NCBI GenBank assembly: GCA_039817825.1
Contig: JBCBVA010000001.1
Coordinates: forward strand, 1 to 64,000
Direction of reading: 5' to 3'
Length of the DNA stretch: 64,000 bases
DNA from: PCC-7336 sp039817825
GTDB taxonomy: Bacteria > Cyanobacteriota > Cyanobacteriia > Thermostichales > PCC-7336
Position 1 is the first letter of the stretch, and each line of letters opens with the position of its first letter. Of the stretch, positions 53,701 through 63,690 are shown in pieces. Position numbers and translations under genes: made by a program. The notes under the pieces are model-generated. The model was not told where the DNA came from. It ran no database searches and worked only from the letters and a program-made list of their open reading frames with translations.

Positions 53701-54201
53701 GTCGGTGATGCGATCGCTGACCAAAATGCCCACCAACGCCATTACCCCCATCCCTAATTCGGGAGCTTGGCGAATGGTGCCACGGATTTGAATCAGTCGA
53801 CCCAACCGATGCACGAAGGTGCAGGAGATGGGAGCAATGTGCAGGGCACTGCGCGAGCAACGTTCGAGATGCTGAAAAAATGCCGAGGCATCTGCTCGAT
53901 CCAACCAGTCGAGGGCGTTATTGCCGATCGCCACCGAGTGATGGACTCCGAGTAATTGGCCTCCAAATCGGTTAAGGGCGACTACCCTACCGGTTGAGGT
54001 CAGGGCCATACAGAGGGCCGGTACGTTGTCGTACAAAGCTTCTGCGTCAAGCGCTAGTGCTGACGCCGGTATTGAAGCAGATGGCGATCTGAGCGGGGCA
54101 CGCCCCACCTGACGGTGCCTGCCCGAATGTCGAATTCGCTTGAGAAAAGGATGACCCATTCGACAAAGTCCGCTGTAACAGCGAAAAACCTCTATAAACA
54201 A
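50728..54201 (-). CDS. Large hybrid-sensing histidine kinase (PAS and GAF domains)
   Basis: This is a 1157-residue soluble kinase. PAS-like domains lie at about 45-150 and 170-345, the second closing with VLGTVRDITERKRAE. Three GAF domains follow (about 360-560, 570-720 and 755-895), separated by helical linkers such as IQQAELYQQVQTLNFDLERKI. The dimerisation helix has DFLNTVSHELRTPVTSMRM with phospho-acceptor H919. The ATPase domain has LLTNAHKFTPAG (N box), GIEIPSDASGKIFDKFYR and GGTGLGLALVKRLVE. No membrane helix is seen, so it senses internal signals. No GAF carries an obvious bilin-binding cysteine motif that I can assert. ATG 54159 (MGHPFLKR) is an alternative start. Confidence 0.88.
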   Translation of the reverse strand: MFIEVFRCYSGLCRMGHPFLKRIRHSGRHRQVGRAPLRSPSASIPASALALDAEALYDNVPALCMALTSTGRVVALNRFGGQLLGVHHSVAIGNNALDWLDRADASAFFQHLERCSRSALHIAPISCTFVHRLGRLIQIRGTIRQAPELGMGVMALVGILVSDRITDPTGLLDRYLQQAVDRSTDWACIYNVARRQVAFMGEKLLSTLGYQADEVRGQSWERFIHPLDISPLDQHLCACLDRAANRPFPAHRSTGEDPASDDRCFISENNTAPVRASGSELSIPPSADDIEFRVRTRSGEWRWWSSQGNGFVAPAGLLPERQVEGFVLGTVRDITERKRAEVSLHNRIQQERVLRGVAEKISESLDLDRILSTTADEVRRLLHADRVAVFRCGLTKGTVVAESRSSECPQLLNARTLEEQLDPQSLRQFVRGKVQIATASSTETASEGGRNLAADDDSLLALPGAHTTGTFHHNDVPARLPVQSHAVIPIEQDDRLWGLISIQHCSAEWEWRPSGIELLQHLAAQVTIAITQAELYRRTQQQAQREQALNRVTRALRTSLNLKTVFATAVNLIASEFRVASTSIWQFLPEHQAWQAICAAGTSDDISDLVGKEIGDRGACPPLHEINSRHMLRLSATEAHDRGIDPAVTALLPGQWWVIPLRVNGQRWGCLILSDDRQPSILSASNQAVTIVAFIEQLEIAIQQAELYQQVQTLNFDLERKIRSRTYQLRQALELEETLKQITDKVRDSLDEEQILQAAVRELAEGLEADCCEAGLYSNDRREFTIAYEHTTHSNSNSARGRHERSDPNNLIHRALLAEQPVQFCPLDRRDVSHLEQAESSAILVCPIVDERGVLGHLWLFRPRACTFGELEVRIVKQVATQCAIGIRQARLYQAAQTQVEKLQQLNQLKDDFLNTVSHELRTPVTSMRMAIQMLGVCLNEQLETDSDRPIAEQTRIARYYQVLKEECDREIRLVDDLLSLQTLEGAQDEWDFDRIHLPSVLSQLMVPYEQRTRDRQQVFQIPELDHLPDMVVDLAAFDRIVTELLTNAHKFTPAGHRIQLRANATDDTLCMTVSNTGIEIPSDASGKIFDKFYRVPGADLWKQGGTGLGLALVKRLVERLQGHISMRSDRNQTAFIVTLPLRQSTSQPSLIEYDSL

Positions 54202-54454
54202 CAGAAGATTAGATACTGGTGAGCAATCGCTCTTCTACAAGCGGCTAATTGTTCACGAGAGACGTTATCCTCCCCAATCGTCGCTGATTGAGACGGCAGT
54301 AGACCTGCGCAAATTAGCGAATTAACCGAGCCAACCAATGGGGGAAGTACTATGCCGAGCCTTCCTAGAATCGTGAGCAATCTACTCGACATCCCACAGC
54401 GCGGAAGCACTGCTGACTCCAGGCGATAACTCACAGAAAATCACACGGTTGTAT

Positions 54455-54502
54455 GTAGATTTCTCCTATCAATTACTCTCATCTTAATCAAAAGAAATCT
54501 AC
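54455..54502. other. Perfect 10-bp inverted repeat upstream of the kinase
   Basis: GTAGATTTCT (54455-54464) and AGAAATCTAC (54493-54502) form a perfect inverted repeat around 28 AT-rich bases, about 250 bases before the histidine kinase start. TTGACA follows at 54504. It could be an operator or a structured leader. Nothing else identifies it. Bases 54202-54454 hold no gene. Confidence 0.45.
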
Positions 54503-54722
54503 CTTGACATAACAACTTCGTCAATTGAAACTTTCACGGATGATGGTGCTGTATAGTCCAGCCAGTATAGGGTTTTGGCGTTATTTTTCAATCAGTATGC
54601 CCCCCAAGCATTGCGTTTAATCAATACCTTATAAGCGCATGTATCCGAATCAAAAATGATTTCGGTGAATTCACGCATAAACGCGGTTGAAATCAGTTCT
54701 CTTGTCTGTTGTTTCCGCATTT

Positions 54723-54923
54723 TATAGCGATCGGCAATCTGCTATTGAGAGTTCCCTAAACATGCCGCCATATAGCTCATGGATTAAAGCTGCCTCCACA
54801 CTCCAGACCTAACAGCGGATGCTATAGCATTCGGCAATCCGCTAAAGAGGATTCTCCAGTTTCATCAGCAAATCAATGCTTTGAGCTGTCTTCGCACTCC
54901 AGACCTTACAGCAGGTTGCTATA
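54723..54923. mobile_element. Two tandem MITE-like elements with TATAGC/GCTATA ends
   Basis: Copy 1 spans 54723-54826 and copy 2 spans 54823-54923. Each is about 100 bp, starts TATAGC followed by TCGGCAAT, contains the shared block GCACTCCAGACCT or its near relative CACTCCAGACCT, and ends AGCxGGxTGCTATA. They overlap by the shared GCTATAGC. The ends are inverted repeats. No transposase is present, so they would be moved in trans. They lie in the gene-poor stretch between the kinase and the universal stress protein. Confidence 0.7.
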
Positions 54924-55121
54924 TACCAACTTCTGCTACCACAGTTTGTGAACCAGTACTAAAGACAGGGAATCGTACGGCAAGCCGCTCTACTACCAAG
55001 AGCAGCGGGAACTAAGGCCATGTAGCGATCGACGCATCTGCCTCGCGGTTGCTCGACTGACGTGAAAGAGTTCTCGTAAGCAGGTTTCGGATAGGTGGGG
55101 TGTCAACCTGCTGGTCAATGA
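54924..55121. other. Tail of the gene-free stretch before the universal stress gene stop
   Basis: No gene, hairpin or RNA could be supported in this part of the 920-base gap. The whole gap 54202-55121 holds only the inverted repeat and the MITE-like pair. Confidence 0.35.
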
Positions 55122-56030
55122 CTAGCTTTGGCCGAACGCTGGCGGGAAGAATAGAACGGAGTGCCAACTGCGACGCAAAATCTCACCGGTAATGCTGGGT
55201 ACGGTCAATTCCCAGATTTTGCCAATGTTGGTCGAGCTAGTCGCGATCGCCGTGATGTCTTCTTCCTGAGCCGTGGTCAGAATTTCCTTGACGGGCGAGC
55301 CTTTGCGCACTGAATATTCGATTGAAAGGGGATGCCCAACTTGCTGAGTAAAGTACTCTCCCAGTTCTCGTAGCTTGGCTTCTGCATTGCGACACAGCTC
55401 GTCCGCACGTTCCTCCGAATAGCGTCGGCTCGACGTATCGATCGCCGCCAGCAGCATAACGGCCTCGCACTTGGTCTGCTGGCACAGTAGCGGAGACAGC
55501 ATATCTAGCAATCTCTGCTTGGGACTCTCTAGGTCGCATGGAACCAGAAGATAGTCAAACAAATGCCCGCACCGTAACTGCAATTCCGCCACCGTCATGC
55601 TGGCAACCAACTGCGGCCGCATAATCAAAATTGGAATTTTTAACTGCTGAATTAGCTTCATGGTGGTGCTGCCAAACACCTTTTCAGCTAGTAAGCTGCG
55701 ACCTGGAGGCCCCAAAATCAACACATCCGCATCAAATTCTTCAATGGCTCGCTGCAGTACTTCTCCAGGCTTGCCCACTTTCACCGTAATGGCGGGGTCA
55801 AACGTGGTCTGCACAACTTCGGGGTCAATGTAGGTCTGAATGACGTCTCGGGCGGCCTTGATTTCGGGATCGTGCGACTCTGGGATGCCTCCCACTTGGC
55901 GATCGCCCCAAGGAATCGCATGCACAAAGTTTAGGGCCTTCACTCCGCTGTTGTGGAAATCCTTGAGGCAGAGGCCCAGACGGTACATACCATCTTCTAG
56001 ATCGGTTGCCACAAGTACGCGATCGAACAT
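55122..56030 (-). CDS. Tandem universal stress protein (UspA family)
   Basis: The 302-residue protein is made of two Usp domains. The first begins MFDRVLVATDLEDG and has ADVLILGPPGRSLLAEKVFGSTTMKLIQQLKIPILIMRP, with a GxxG-x9-G(S/T) type ATP loop. The second begins YLLVPCDLESPKQRLLDML and ends ITAIATSSTNIGKIWELTVPSITGEILRRSWHSVLFFP, in which the ATP loop is degenerate. So at least the first half may bind ATP. ATG at 56030 is the family start. The seven extra residues to 56051 are less likely. Confidence 0.87.
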   Translation of the reverse strand: MFDRVLVATDLEDGMYRLGLCLKDFHNSGVKALNFVHAIPWGDRQVGGIPESHDPEIKAARDVIQTYIDPEVVQTTFDPAITVKVGKPGEVLQRAIEEFDADVLILGPPGRSLLAEKVFGSTTMKLIQQLKIPILIMRPQLVASMTVAELQLRCGHLFDYLLVPCDLESPKQRLLDMLSPLLCQQTKCEAVMLLAAIDTSSRRYSEERADELCRNAEAKLRELGEYFTQQVGHPLSIEYSVRKGSPVKEILTTAQEEDITAIATSSTNIGKIWELTVPSITGEILRRSWHSVLFFPPAFGQS

Positions 56031-56164
56031 GCACCACTCCATTGCAAGCAAACGGCCATTTTAACCGTAGCACCTCTATTTTAGGCTGTTGATGATGCGC
56101 AATTGACCTTAACAGCTTTGGAAATCCCGCGTGGGGGCTTGCTCAACGTCATTTTATAGATGGA

Positions 56165-56226
56165 GCGACTGAAGCGGAATAATCGCCTTTCAGCACAACG
56201 GCAGCATCAGAGTTGAATGCTCTTGC
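56165..56226. repeat. Dispersed repeat, copy A (upstream of groES)
   Basis: This sequence around TCAGCACAACGGCAG and GTTGAATGCTCTTGC resembles copy B at 59013-59075, with the same order of blocks. The surrounding 56031-56534 has no gene. A minus-strand frame at 56404-56601 crosses the CIRCE site and is not called. Confidence 0.6.
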
Positions 56227-56534
56227 GTGCTTCCCCCAATGTGGGAGGAGGGTTGGAGATGAGGGCGATCGTACTCCTGTTGCTCACTCTCGCTCCTTGC
56301 GGAACTCGTAGGTTTTTCATAGAGGGTTTTTCATAAGGGTTCTCATGGATGCATTGCTCACGCAGAGTTCAGATCGTTGCAGATAAATCGATAGATTTTC
56401 CGATTACTGCACTGCCTGCACTGAACTGTTGATATCCATCAATGAAAACGCGGAGATCGCCGCTAGTCTTGGGTTTCGGACGGTTATCCCTACCCTAAAT
56501 GGCCGGTTGAAGGGCATAGGGACGTGAGTTACCA

Positions 56535-56561
56535 TTAGCAGTCGAAGTACGAGAGTGCTAG
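56535..56561. promoter_or_regulatory. CIRCE operator (HrcA site) of groESL
   Basis: TTAGCAGTC - 9 bases - GAGTGCTAG matches the CIRCE consensus TTAGCACTC-N9-GAGTGCTAA with one change in the left arm and one in the right. The spacing is exact. It lies about 200 bases before groES. The HrcA repressor would bind here at normal temperature and leave on heat shock. Confidence 0.85.
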
Positions 56562-56763
56562 CTCCCAGTTGTCTGCCTTGCAGATTGTGCGAGCTGTACA
56601 CCTCGCCACATCAGTTGTGCTGTCGATAGTGCATGCACGTCTCTTCATGCCAATGGCCTAGAGACCAACGGCATAGGGATTAATGAATGGTCTAGAGATT
56701 GGCCACAACTGAACTACACTCTCACCACAAGACATCTCACCACAAGAGGAATCACAGCTAGAT

Positions 56764-57075
56764 ATGGCTAGTCTGAGTTTATCCGCCACTACCCTCAAGC
56801 CGTTGGGCGATCGCGTTCTGCTGAAGGTCGCCTCTCAGGAAGAAAAGACTGCTGGCGGTATCCTGTTGCCCGACTCCGCCAAAGAGAAGCCCCAAGTGGG
56901 CGAGGTCGTCGCTGTTGGTCCCGGCCAGCTCAACGATAAAGGTCAACGAGTTGCTCCTGAAGTCACCGTTGGTAGCAAAGTCCTCTACGGCAAGTACGCC
57001 GGAACTGAACTCAAACTGGCTGGTGAAGAGCACATGCTACTGGCTGAGAAAGATATTTTGGCGATCGTCGAATAG
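56764..57075 (+). CDS. groES: Co-chaperonin GroES
   Basis: This protein caps the GroEL folding chamber. The 103-residue protein has the start KPLGDRVLLKVASQEEKTAGGILLPDSAKEKPQ with the mobile loop EEKTAGGILLP, and ends in HMLLAEKDILAIVE. The length is normal. The first ten residues (MASLSLSATT) are an extension common in cyanobacteria. It leads the groES-groEL operon 140 bases before groEL. Confidence 0.97.
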   Translation: MASLSLSATTLKPLGDRVLLKVASQEEKTAGGILLPDSAKEKPQVGEVVAVGPGQLNDKGQRVAPEVTVGSKVLYGKYAGTELKLAGEEHMLLAEKDILAIVE

Positions 57076-57215
57076 CTCCTGACAAGCTGCGTTATCCGGC
57101 TACAGAACAGTTGCTGCTGCAATTGGTAGTTCTCGCCTGTAGCTCCTATAAGTAGCGATACTTCCAGCTACTCAACGCATCTGCCTTTCGTTCACCCCTT
57201 TCATAGGAAACTCCC

Positions 57216-58886
<1,671 letters not shown>

Positions 58887-58934
58887 TCTGCCGCACCTAC
58901 CACTCATTCATTCCATGTGTGAATGATTGATTCG

Positions 58935-58963
58935 CAGCCGGGACAAGTACCCGGCTGTTTTTT
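58935..58963 (+). terminator. Rho-independent terminator of groESL
   Basis: An 8-bp stem CAGCCGGG/CCCGGCTG with a 7-base loop is followed by six T. It lies 49 bases after the groEL stop and closes the operon. Confidence 0.9.
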
Positions 58964-59012
58964 GTAGCTTGCCAAGGATTCAAAAGTCAGTCAGACATTA
59001 GGTTCGGCAGAT

Positions 59013-59075
59013 CGGCTCGAGCGAGATATTCACCGCTCAGCACAACGGTAGTTTTTAAGGTTGAATATTGCTCTT
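59013..59075. repeat. Dispersed repeat, copy B (downstream of groEL)
   Basis: TCAGCACAACGGTAG and GTTGAATATTGCTCTT resemble copy A at 56165-56226. The two copies flank groESL in the same direction. The rest of 58964-59412 has no gene. Confidence 0.6.
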
Positions 59076-59412
59076 TTCTCTCAACCTGAGTTCGATATGC
59101 GATCGGCAAGCAGGAGGCAGAACACACTGCCGGTATGAAATACAACATTTAAATTGAGCTAGTGCGCCTTTCGACGAACCCCAGCCCCTGGTAATTTTGT
59201 CTGAGTGGTACGATACGGGGTGCCAAAATCAACAGACATTGTCTGGAAGAAGCGAAGTTCTCTTCTTCATAGCTTTTCGCCCGTTCTGTGACCCAATGAA
59301 ATTTGTACGGAGAGCGAACCCAATAGATCGATGATTTGGGTCAATACCCAAATCTGCTTCTCCTTGCTGTCCACTGCTTTTACTATCCGCCGTGTTGGAG
59401 TGTTAACCCCCC

Positions 59413-60069
59413 ATGCCTACGCCAAATTCTATTATTCGTCAGTTATCCCGCTGGCCAGCCCGCTTGATGTCTCTGTCTGTGGCCGCGATCGCCGTTGTAT
59501 GGATGGGGCTGTTCCTGACTGGGGCGCAGGCTGCGACATCTCCAAATGCACCTATACCCACACCAGCAATTACGCAAACACCAGAGATAGCTGCCATCAA
59601 CGATTCTGCTGCCATTGTGGCCCAGGTCGAAGTCCCCGATCCTCAACAATTCCGCTCTCTGGAGCAGGAAGACAGCAGCCTTAGCATACTGAGAGCAGAA
59701 GAATTGCTGCAGCAAGCTCAGTCGGCAACGCAAGCTCAAGATTTCGACACGGCTGTTGGCCTGCTTGAGGAAGCATTTAATGCGTTCAACCAACGCTCTA
59801 ACTTTTACCAAGCGCTCTCCCGCAGCTTTGCTGGTATCGATAACCGCCTCTCCGATACCCTGCGAGAGCAGGCCAGAGAAGCCGCTCAATCCCGCGACCA
59901 AACTTCCTTCGAACTCGGTGTTGTCTACCGAGCCGCCAATCGCCCCGAAGAAGCCGTGTCCCAAATGGTGCAGGTAATTTCCAGCCAGGGCCCCACTCGC
60001 GAACTTGGAGCCAATGCATACAACCAGCTATTGGAGCTGGGATTTGTCGATACTCCCTTTGAGTCTTAG
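59413..60069 (+). CDS. Exported helical-repeat (TPR-like) protein
   Basis: The 218-residue protein has an N-terminal signal peptide (basic start, hydrophobic SLSVAAIAVVWMGLFLTGAQA, cleavage near A40). A short Pro/Thr-rich spacer follows. The rest is helical pairs (about 90-205, LRAEELLQQAQSATQAQDFDTAVGLLEEAFNAF and LGVVYRAANRPEEAVSQMVQVI), in the style of tetratricopeptide repeats. It is probably periplasmic or thylakoid-lumenal. No exact family or partner is known. Confidence 0.68.
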   Translation: MPTPNSIIRQLSRWPARLMSLSVAAIAVVWMGLFLTGAQAATSPNAPIPTPAITQTPEIAAINDSAAIVAQVEVPDPQQFRSLEQEDSSLSILRAEELLQQAQSATQAQDFDTAVGLLEEAFNAFNQRSNFYQALSRSFAGIDNRLSDTLREQAREAAQSRDQTSFELGVVYRAANRPEEAVSQMVQVISSQGPTRELGANAYNQLLELGFVDTPFES

Positions 60070-60248
60070 TGGTCTGTCAGTAACGAATAGTCAGTTAGTA
60101 GCTAATGGCTTGCTAGTAATCGTGTCGGTAACTGTTTGGCGGGCCTATGTCGCAGATGTCATCCTTCGGGATTAGGTCAGCTGATGGGCTGAAATTCTCA
60201 ATTCATTAAGCGACCTTCAGCTTGAGGCCACATCACGATACAGTTCAG

Positions 60249-60282
60249 GCTGTTGCTCTCATGACAGAGCAGCAGCTTTTTT
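60249..60282 (+). terminator. Rho-independent terminator
   Basis: The 11-bp stem GCTGTTGCTCT/AGAGCAGCAGC (one G-T pair) with a 6-base loop is followed by six T. It lies 180 bases past the stop of the exported protein gene and before the methyltransferase gene. Confidence 0.85.
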
Positions 60283-60332
60283 ATATCTAGGTCTCGTACC
60301 GCTCACTGTTCAGTTCTTGCCTTCAATTCCCC

Positions 60333-61595
60333 ATGCCAGATTCCCCTCGTTCAGTTGGCTCTTCTACCCCGATTAATTCTCCGGGTTCGGCTGATTCCCC
60401 CGATCGCGTGTCAGCGCGGGTGCAACAGCTATACGACAGCTTTCCATTTCCAGGGGAACCGATCGCTGGCGAAGATCCTCCGGGATTCAATTGGCGCTGG
60501 AGTTGGCCACAGGCCTACTCCTTCTGTACGGGGGCCTATCCTCAGAATGCAACCCCGCGAATTTTGGATGCAGGTTGCGGATCGGGCTGCGGAACCGAAT
60601 ACATTGCTCACCAGAATCCAGACGCGGAGAAATGGGCGATCGACCTCAGCTCTAAAGCCCTAGAGGTGGCACAAGAGCGCTGTCGCCAATCAAACGCCCC
60701 TGAGGTTGAGTTCCGCCATCTCAGCCTGTATGACGTCGATCGCATCCCCGGCCACTTTGATTTCATCAACTGCGTCGGCGTACTGCACCATCTGCCCGAC
60801 CCCACTTTGGGACTGAAGGCCCTAACGGACAAGCTGGCTCCTGGCGGCATCATGCATGTGTTTGTGTACAGCGAGCTGGGGCGCTGGGAGATTAGCTTGA
60901 TGCAAAAGGCTCTTCGCCTGCTAGTCGGAGGCAATGAAGCCCATCCTTTAGAAGAGGTCGAGCAACTGAAGGTGGGTTTGCAGGCCGGTCGAGATCTGTT
61001 TGAAATCCTGCCCGAAACGAACCGCATCGTGCGACAGGAGACAGAGCGCTGGGCGGCGGAGAATCGCGCGGATGAAAATTTTGCCGATATGTACCTACAT
61101 CCCCAAGAGGTGGACTACAACTGCAATACCCTGTTTGAGTGGATTGCCACTTCGGGGTTGGAATTCGTGAATTTCTCCAACCGGCAGTTCTGGAACTTAG
61201 AGCGACTGCTGGGCGATCGCCCTCAGCTGCTGGAGCAGGCCAAGCAATTGGATAGAAAACAGCAATATCGGCTGATCGAATTGCTCGATCCGGTCGTCGC
61301 CCATTACGAGTTTTACCTGGCGAAACCACCTTTACCTAAAGTGACATGGACGGCTGACACGATTGGAGATGCGATCGCCTACCGTAGCCCTTGCTTGTGG
61401 TACTGGCCCGGTACAGCTTTGCTCAACTACGCATTCGAATCCGTCAAACTGTCGCAGGGGGCTTACCAGCTACTGGAAGCGGCAGATGGTTCGCAGACGG
61501 TAGCAGAGATTTGCAACCAACTCTTAGAGCCTCCTGACACTGACGAAATTCTATCCCTCCACAGCAGCCAGACTCTACTACTAAAACAGCCGTAA
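60333..61595 (+). CDS. SAM-dependent class I methyltransferase
   Basis: The 420-residue enzyme has motif I ILDAGCGSGCGTEYIA around residues 77-92 and a later acidic residue binding the ribose (WAIDLSSKAL). The catalytic core continues with FDFINCVGVLHHLPDP. The second half (about 230-420) is long and without a clear family. The protein ends with a possible substrate domain containing AYRSPCLWYWPGTALLNYAFESV. The substrate is unknown. It is monocistronic by spacing. Confidence 0.78.
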   Translation: MPDSPRSVGSSTPINSPGSADSPDRVSARVQQLYDSFPFPGEPIAGEDPPGFNWRWSWPQAYSFCTGAYPQNATPRILDAGCGSGCGTEYIAHQNPDAEKWAIDLSSKALEVAQERCRQSNAPEVEFRHLSLYDVDRIPGHFDFINCVGVLHHLPDPTLGLKALTDKLAPGGIMHVFVYSELGRWEISLMQKALRLLVGGNEAHPLEEVEQLKVGLQAGRDLFEILPETNRIVRQETERWAAENRADENFADMYLHPQEVDYNCNTLFEWIATSGLEFVNFSNRQFWNLERLLGDRPQLLEQAKQLDRKQQYRLIELLDPVVAHYEFYLAKPPLPKVTWTADTIGDAIAYRSPCLWYWPGTALLNYAFESVKLSQGAYQLLEAADGSQTVAEICNQLLEPPDTDEILSLHSSQTLLLKQP

Positions 61596-61961
61596 AATTC
61601 GTGACATTCAAATTTATTTTTGGTGTTCTAAGAGCACTTATTGGAGCCTTTAGAAAAACTTTCGTTCCCGCCGTTTCGCGATCCCGCTTGATGATAAACT
61701 CCTAGTGACGCGAAGGCGTAAACCTTCGTCCCTTCAGGCAGAGTAAGGGTTTCTGAGGTTGTTGTCTTCTGACCGATCGATGTTTTTTCCCCTGCCAAGC
61801 GCGCCACTCAATGTCTCGATAGGTGGTTGTACCTATTGTGATATGTTAAGAAGCGGCTGCTAACGTCCGTGGGGTCGGAGGCGGTAGCTGTCCGACAGGC
61901 TTTTGTAGGGCTTTGTTGCCACTATCGAAGACCTCGCCCGAAGTCGAAATGAGCTGCTTGT
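61596..61961. other. Leader of the ATP synthase operon
   Basis: These 366 bases before atpI must hold the operon promoter. A small hairpin GAAGG-CGTAAA-CCTTC occurs around 61717-61732. No gene or other motif is supported. Confidence 0.45.
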
Positions 61962-62426
61962 ATGAGTCAACCTACTCGTTTGGCGACTGATTCACCGCAG
62001 GTTGCGGATGCTTCCAGCTCCGCCAACTCGAATGCCGAATCCCTGCCTCTTTCGGAGGAAGTCCCGTCAGGCGGAGAGTACGACAAATTTAAGCGACAAC
62101 TCTTGGTCACCACTCTCATTTGCTGCGCTGTCATTGCGTTCACGATGGCCTGGTTCTATCCCACAAATGTTGTGATGAACTACGCGATCGGGTCAATTGT
62201 GGGGCTGGTGTACCTGAGAATGCTGGGTCGAGGTGTGGCCAGATTGGGGCCTTCCAGTCGGAGTACCGGTAGCGGTGCTCGCCTGGCACTATTCGCAGCC
62301 CTAATTATCGTGGCCACTCGGGTCGAGTCCCTAGAGATATTGCCTATCTTCTTTGGGTTCATGACCTACAAGGCTGCACTGTTTGTATATGCCTTTCAAA
62401 CGCTGGTTCCGACTCGGAAATCCTAA
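61962..62426 (+). CDS. atpI: ATP synthase subunit I (assembly factor AtpI/Atp1)
   Basis: The 154-residue protein leads the cyanobacterial atp operon. It has a polar N-terminus of about 45 residues and then four hydrophobic segments (LLVTTLICCAVIAFTMAW, NYAIGSIVGLVYLRMLGRGVARLG, LALFAALIIVATRV and FMTYKAALFVYAFQTLV). AtpI helps to assemble the c-ring in related bacteria. atpB follows 6 bases later. Confidence 0.9.
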   Translation: MSQPTRLATDSPQVADASSSANSNAESLPLSEEVPSGGEYDKFKRQLLVTTLICCAVIAFTMAWFYPTNVVMNYAIGSIVGLVYLRMLGRGVARLGPSSRSTGSGARLALFAALIIVATRVESLEILPIFFGFMTYKAALFVYAFQTLVPTRKS

Positions 62427-62432
62427 GGTTCC

Positions 62433-63179
62433 ATGATTGATTTACTATCCATGCCCAACCTCTTACCGTTTGCCGAGCTAGAAGTTGGCTACCACCTGTA
62501 CTGGCACATCGGCAAATATTCGATTCACGGTCAGGTTCTGATCGGAAGTTGGATTGCGATTGCTATCATCTTGGCTCTGGTTTTCTGGGGAACGCGCTCG
62601 ATCGAGCGAATCCCTGCCGGGCCGCAAAACTTCCTTGAATATGTCCTTGAGTTCATTGAAGGCTTGGCGAAAAGCCAGATTGGCGAGAAGGAGTTCAGAC
62701 CTTGGGTTCCTTACGTAGGTACTCTATTTCTGTTCATTTTCGTCTCCAACTGGATGGGTAACCTTTTCCCCTGGAAAATCATTACTCTTCCAGAGGGCGA
62801 ACTTGCATCGCCAACGAATGACATCAACACCACACTAGGTCTTGCACTACTGACTAGCGTCACCTACTTTTACGCTGGTATTCGGAAGAAGGGGTTTGGT
62901 TACTTCAAAAAGTATGTAGAGCCCACGCCTATTCTGCTTCCGATCAACATTTTGGAAGACCTGACCAAGCCTCTTTCCCTCAGTTTTCGACTGTTTGGAA
63001 ATATCTTGGCGGAGGAGCTAGTCGTTGCCGTAATCGTCTTGCTGGTACCGCTAGTTATTCCAGTACCGTTGATGATTCTTTTCTTATTTACTGGTGCAAT
63101 TCAGGCATTGATTTTTGCAACGCTTAGTGCCAATTATATTGGTGAAGCGCTTGAGGGGCATGGCGACCATCACGACTAA
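62433..63179 (+). CDS. atpB: ATP synthase F0 subunit a
   Basis: This is the proton-channel subunit of the thylakoid ATP synthase. Its 248 residues hold five or six helices. The functional block PLSLSFRLFGNILAEELVVAVIVLL carries the essential arginine (SFRLFGN) facing the c-ring. The late helix is ALIFATLSANYIGEALEGHGDHHD. The start ATG 62433 lies 6 bases after atpI. Confidence 0.96.
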   Translation: MIDLLSMPNLLPFAELEVGYHLYWHIGKYSIHGQVLIGSWIAIAIILALVFWGTRSIERIPAGPQNFLEYVLEFIEGLAKSQIGEKEFRPWVPYVGTLFLFIFVSNWMGNLFPWKIITLPEGELASPTNDINTTLGLALLTSVTYFYAGIRKKGFGYFKKYVEPTPILLPINILEDLTKPLSLSFRLFGNILAEELVVAVIVLLVPLVIPVPLMILFLFTGAIQALIFATLSANYIGEALEGHGDHHD

Positions 63180-63340
63180 GTATGTGTGACTCGTCCAATT
63201 GTTTCGGCTGGCTGACGATTTTTTACGTCTGCATTTGGGCCACCCTCTGCACAAGTTTGTTAGTGATTAGTTACTAGCAATTTCTGACCACGTTAACCAA
63301 TCATCGCGTTTTTGCGATTGAAGTAAAGGAGACCACTTCG

Positions 63341-63586
63341 ATGGATTCACTGACTGCTGCTGCTTCCGTTCTGGCTGCTGCTCTCGCAATTGGTATTGGA
63401 GCTATTGGCCCTGGTATCGGTCAAGGTACTGCAGCTGGTAGTGCTGTAGAAGGTATTGCTCGCCAGCCCGAAGCAGAAGATAAGATTCGCGGCACCTTGC
63501 TGATCAGCTTGGCCTTCATGGAAGCACTGACCATTTACGGCTTGGTTGTAGCACTCGTACTGCTGTTTGCTAACCCCTTTGCTTAA
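63341..63586 (+). CDS. atpE: ATP synthase F0 subunit c
   Basis: This is the c-ring hairpin of 81 residues. Two helices are joined by the RQPE loop (41-44), and the proton carrier E61 lies in AFMEALTIYGL. GIGAIGPGIGQGTAAG is the close-packing glycine helix. GGAG occurs about 10 bases before the ATG at 63341. The gap from atpB is 161 bases. Confidence 0.97.
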   Translation: MDSLTAAASVLAAALAIGIGAIGPGIGQGTAAGSAVEGIARQPEAEDKIRGTLLISLAFMEALTIYGLVVALVLLFANPFA

Positions 63587-63690
63587 ACCGAAGTAGAGCG
63601 TGGCACTTGGTGCATGGCTATATAGTAATGCCTGCCAGGTGCCGCGATTTCGATCTGTAATAGTGCCCTTAATAGTGCCCTTGGAAAGTC

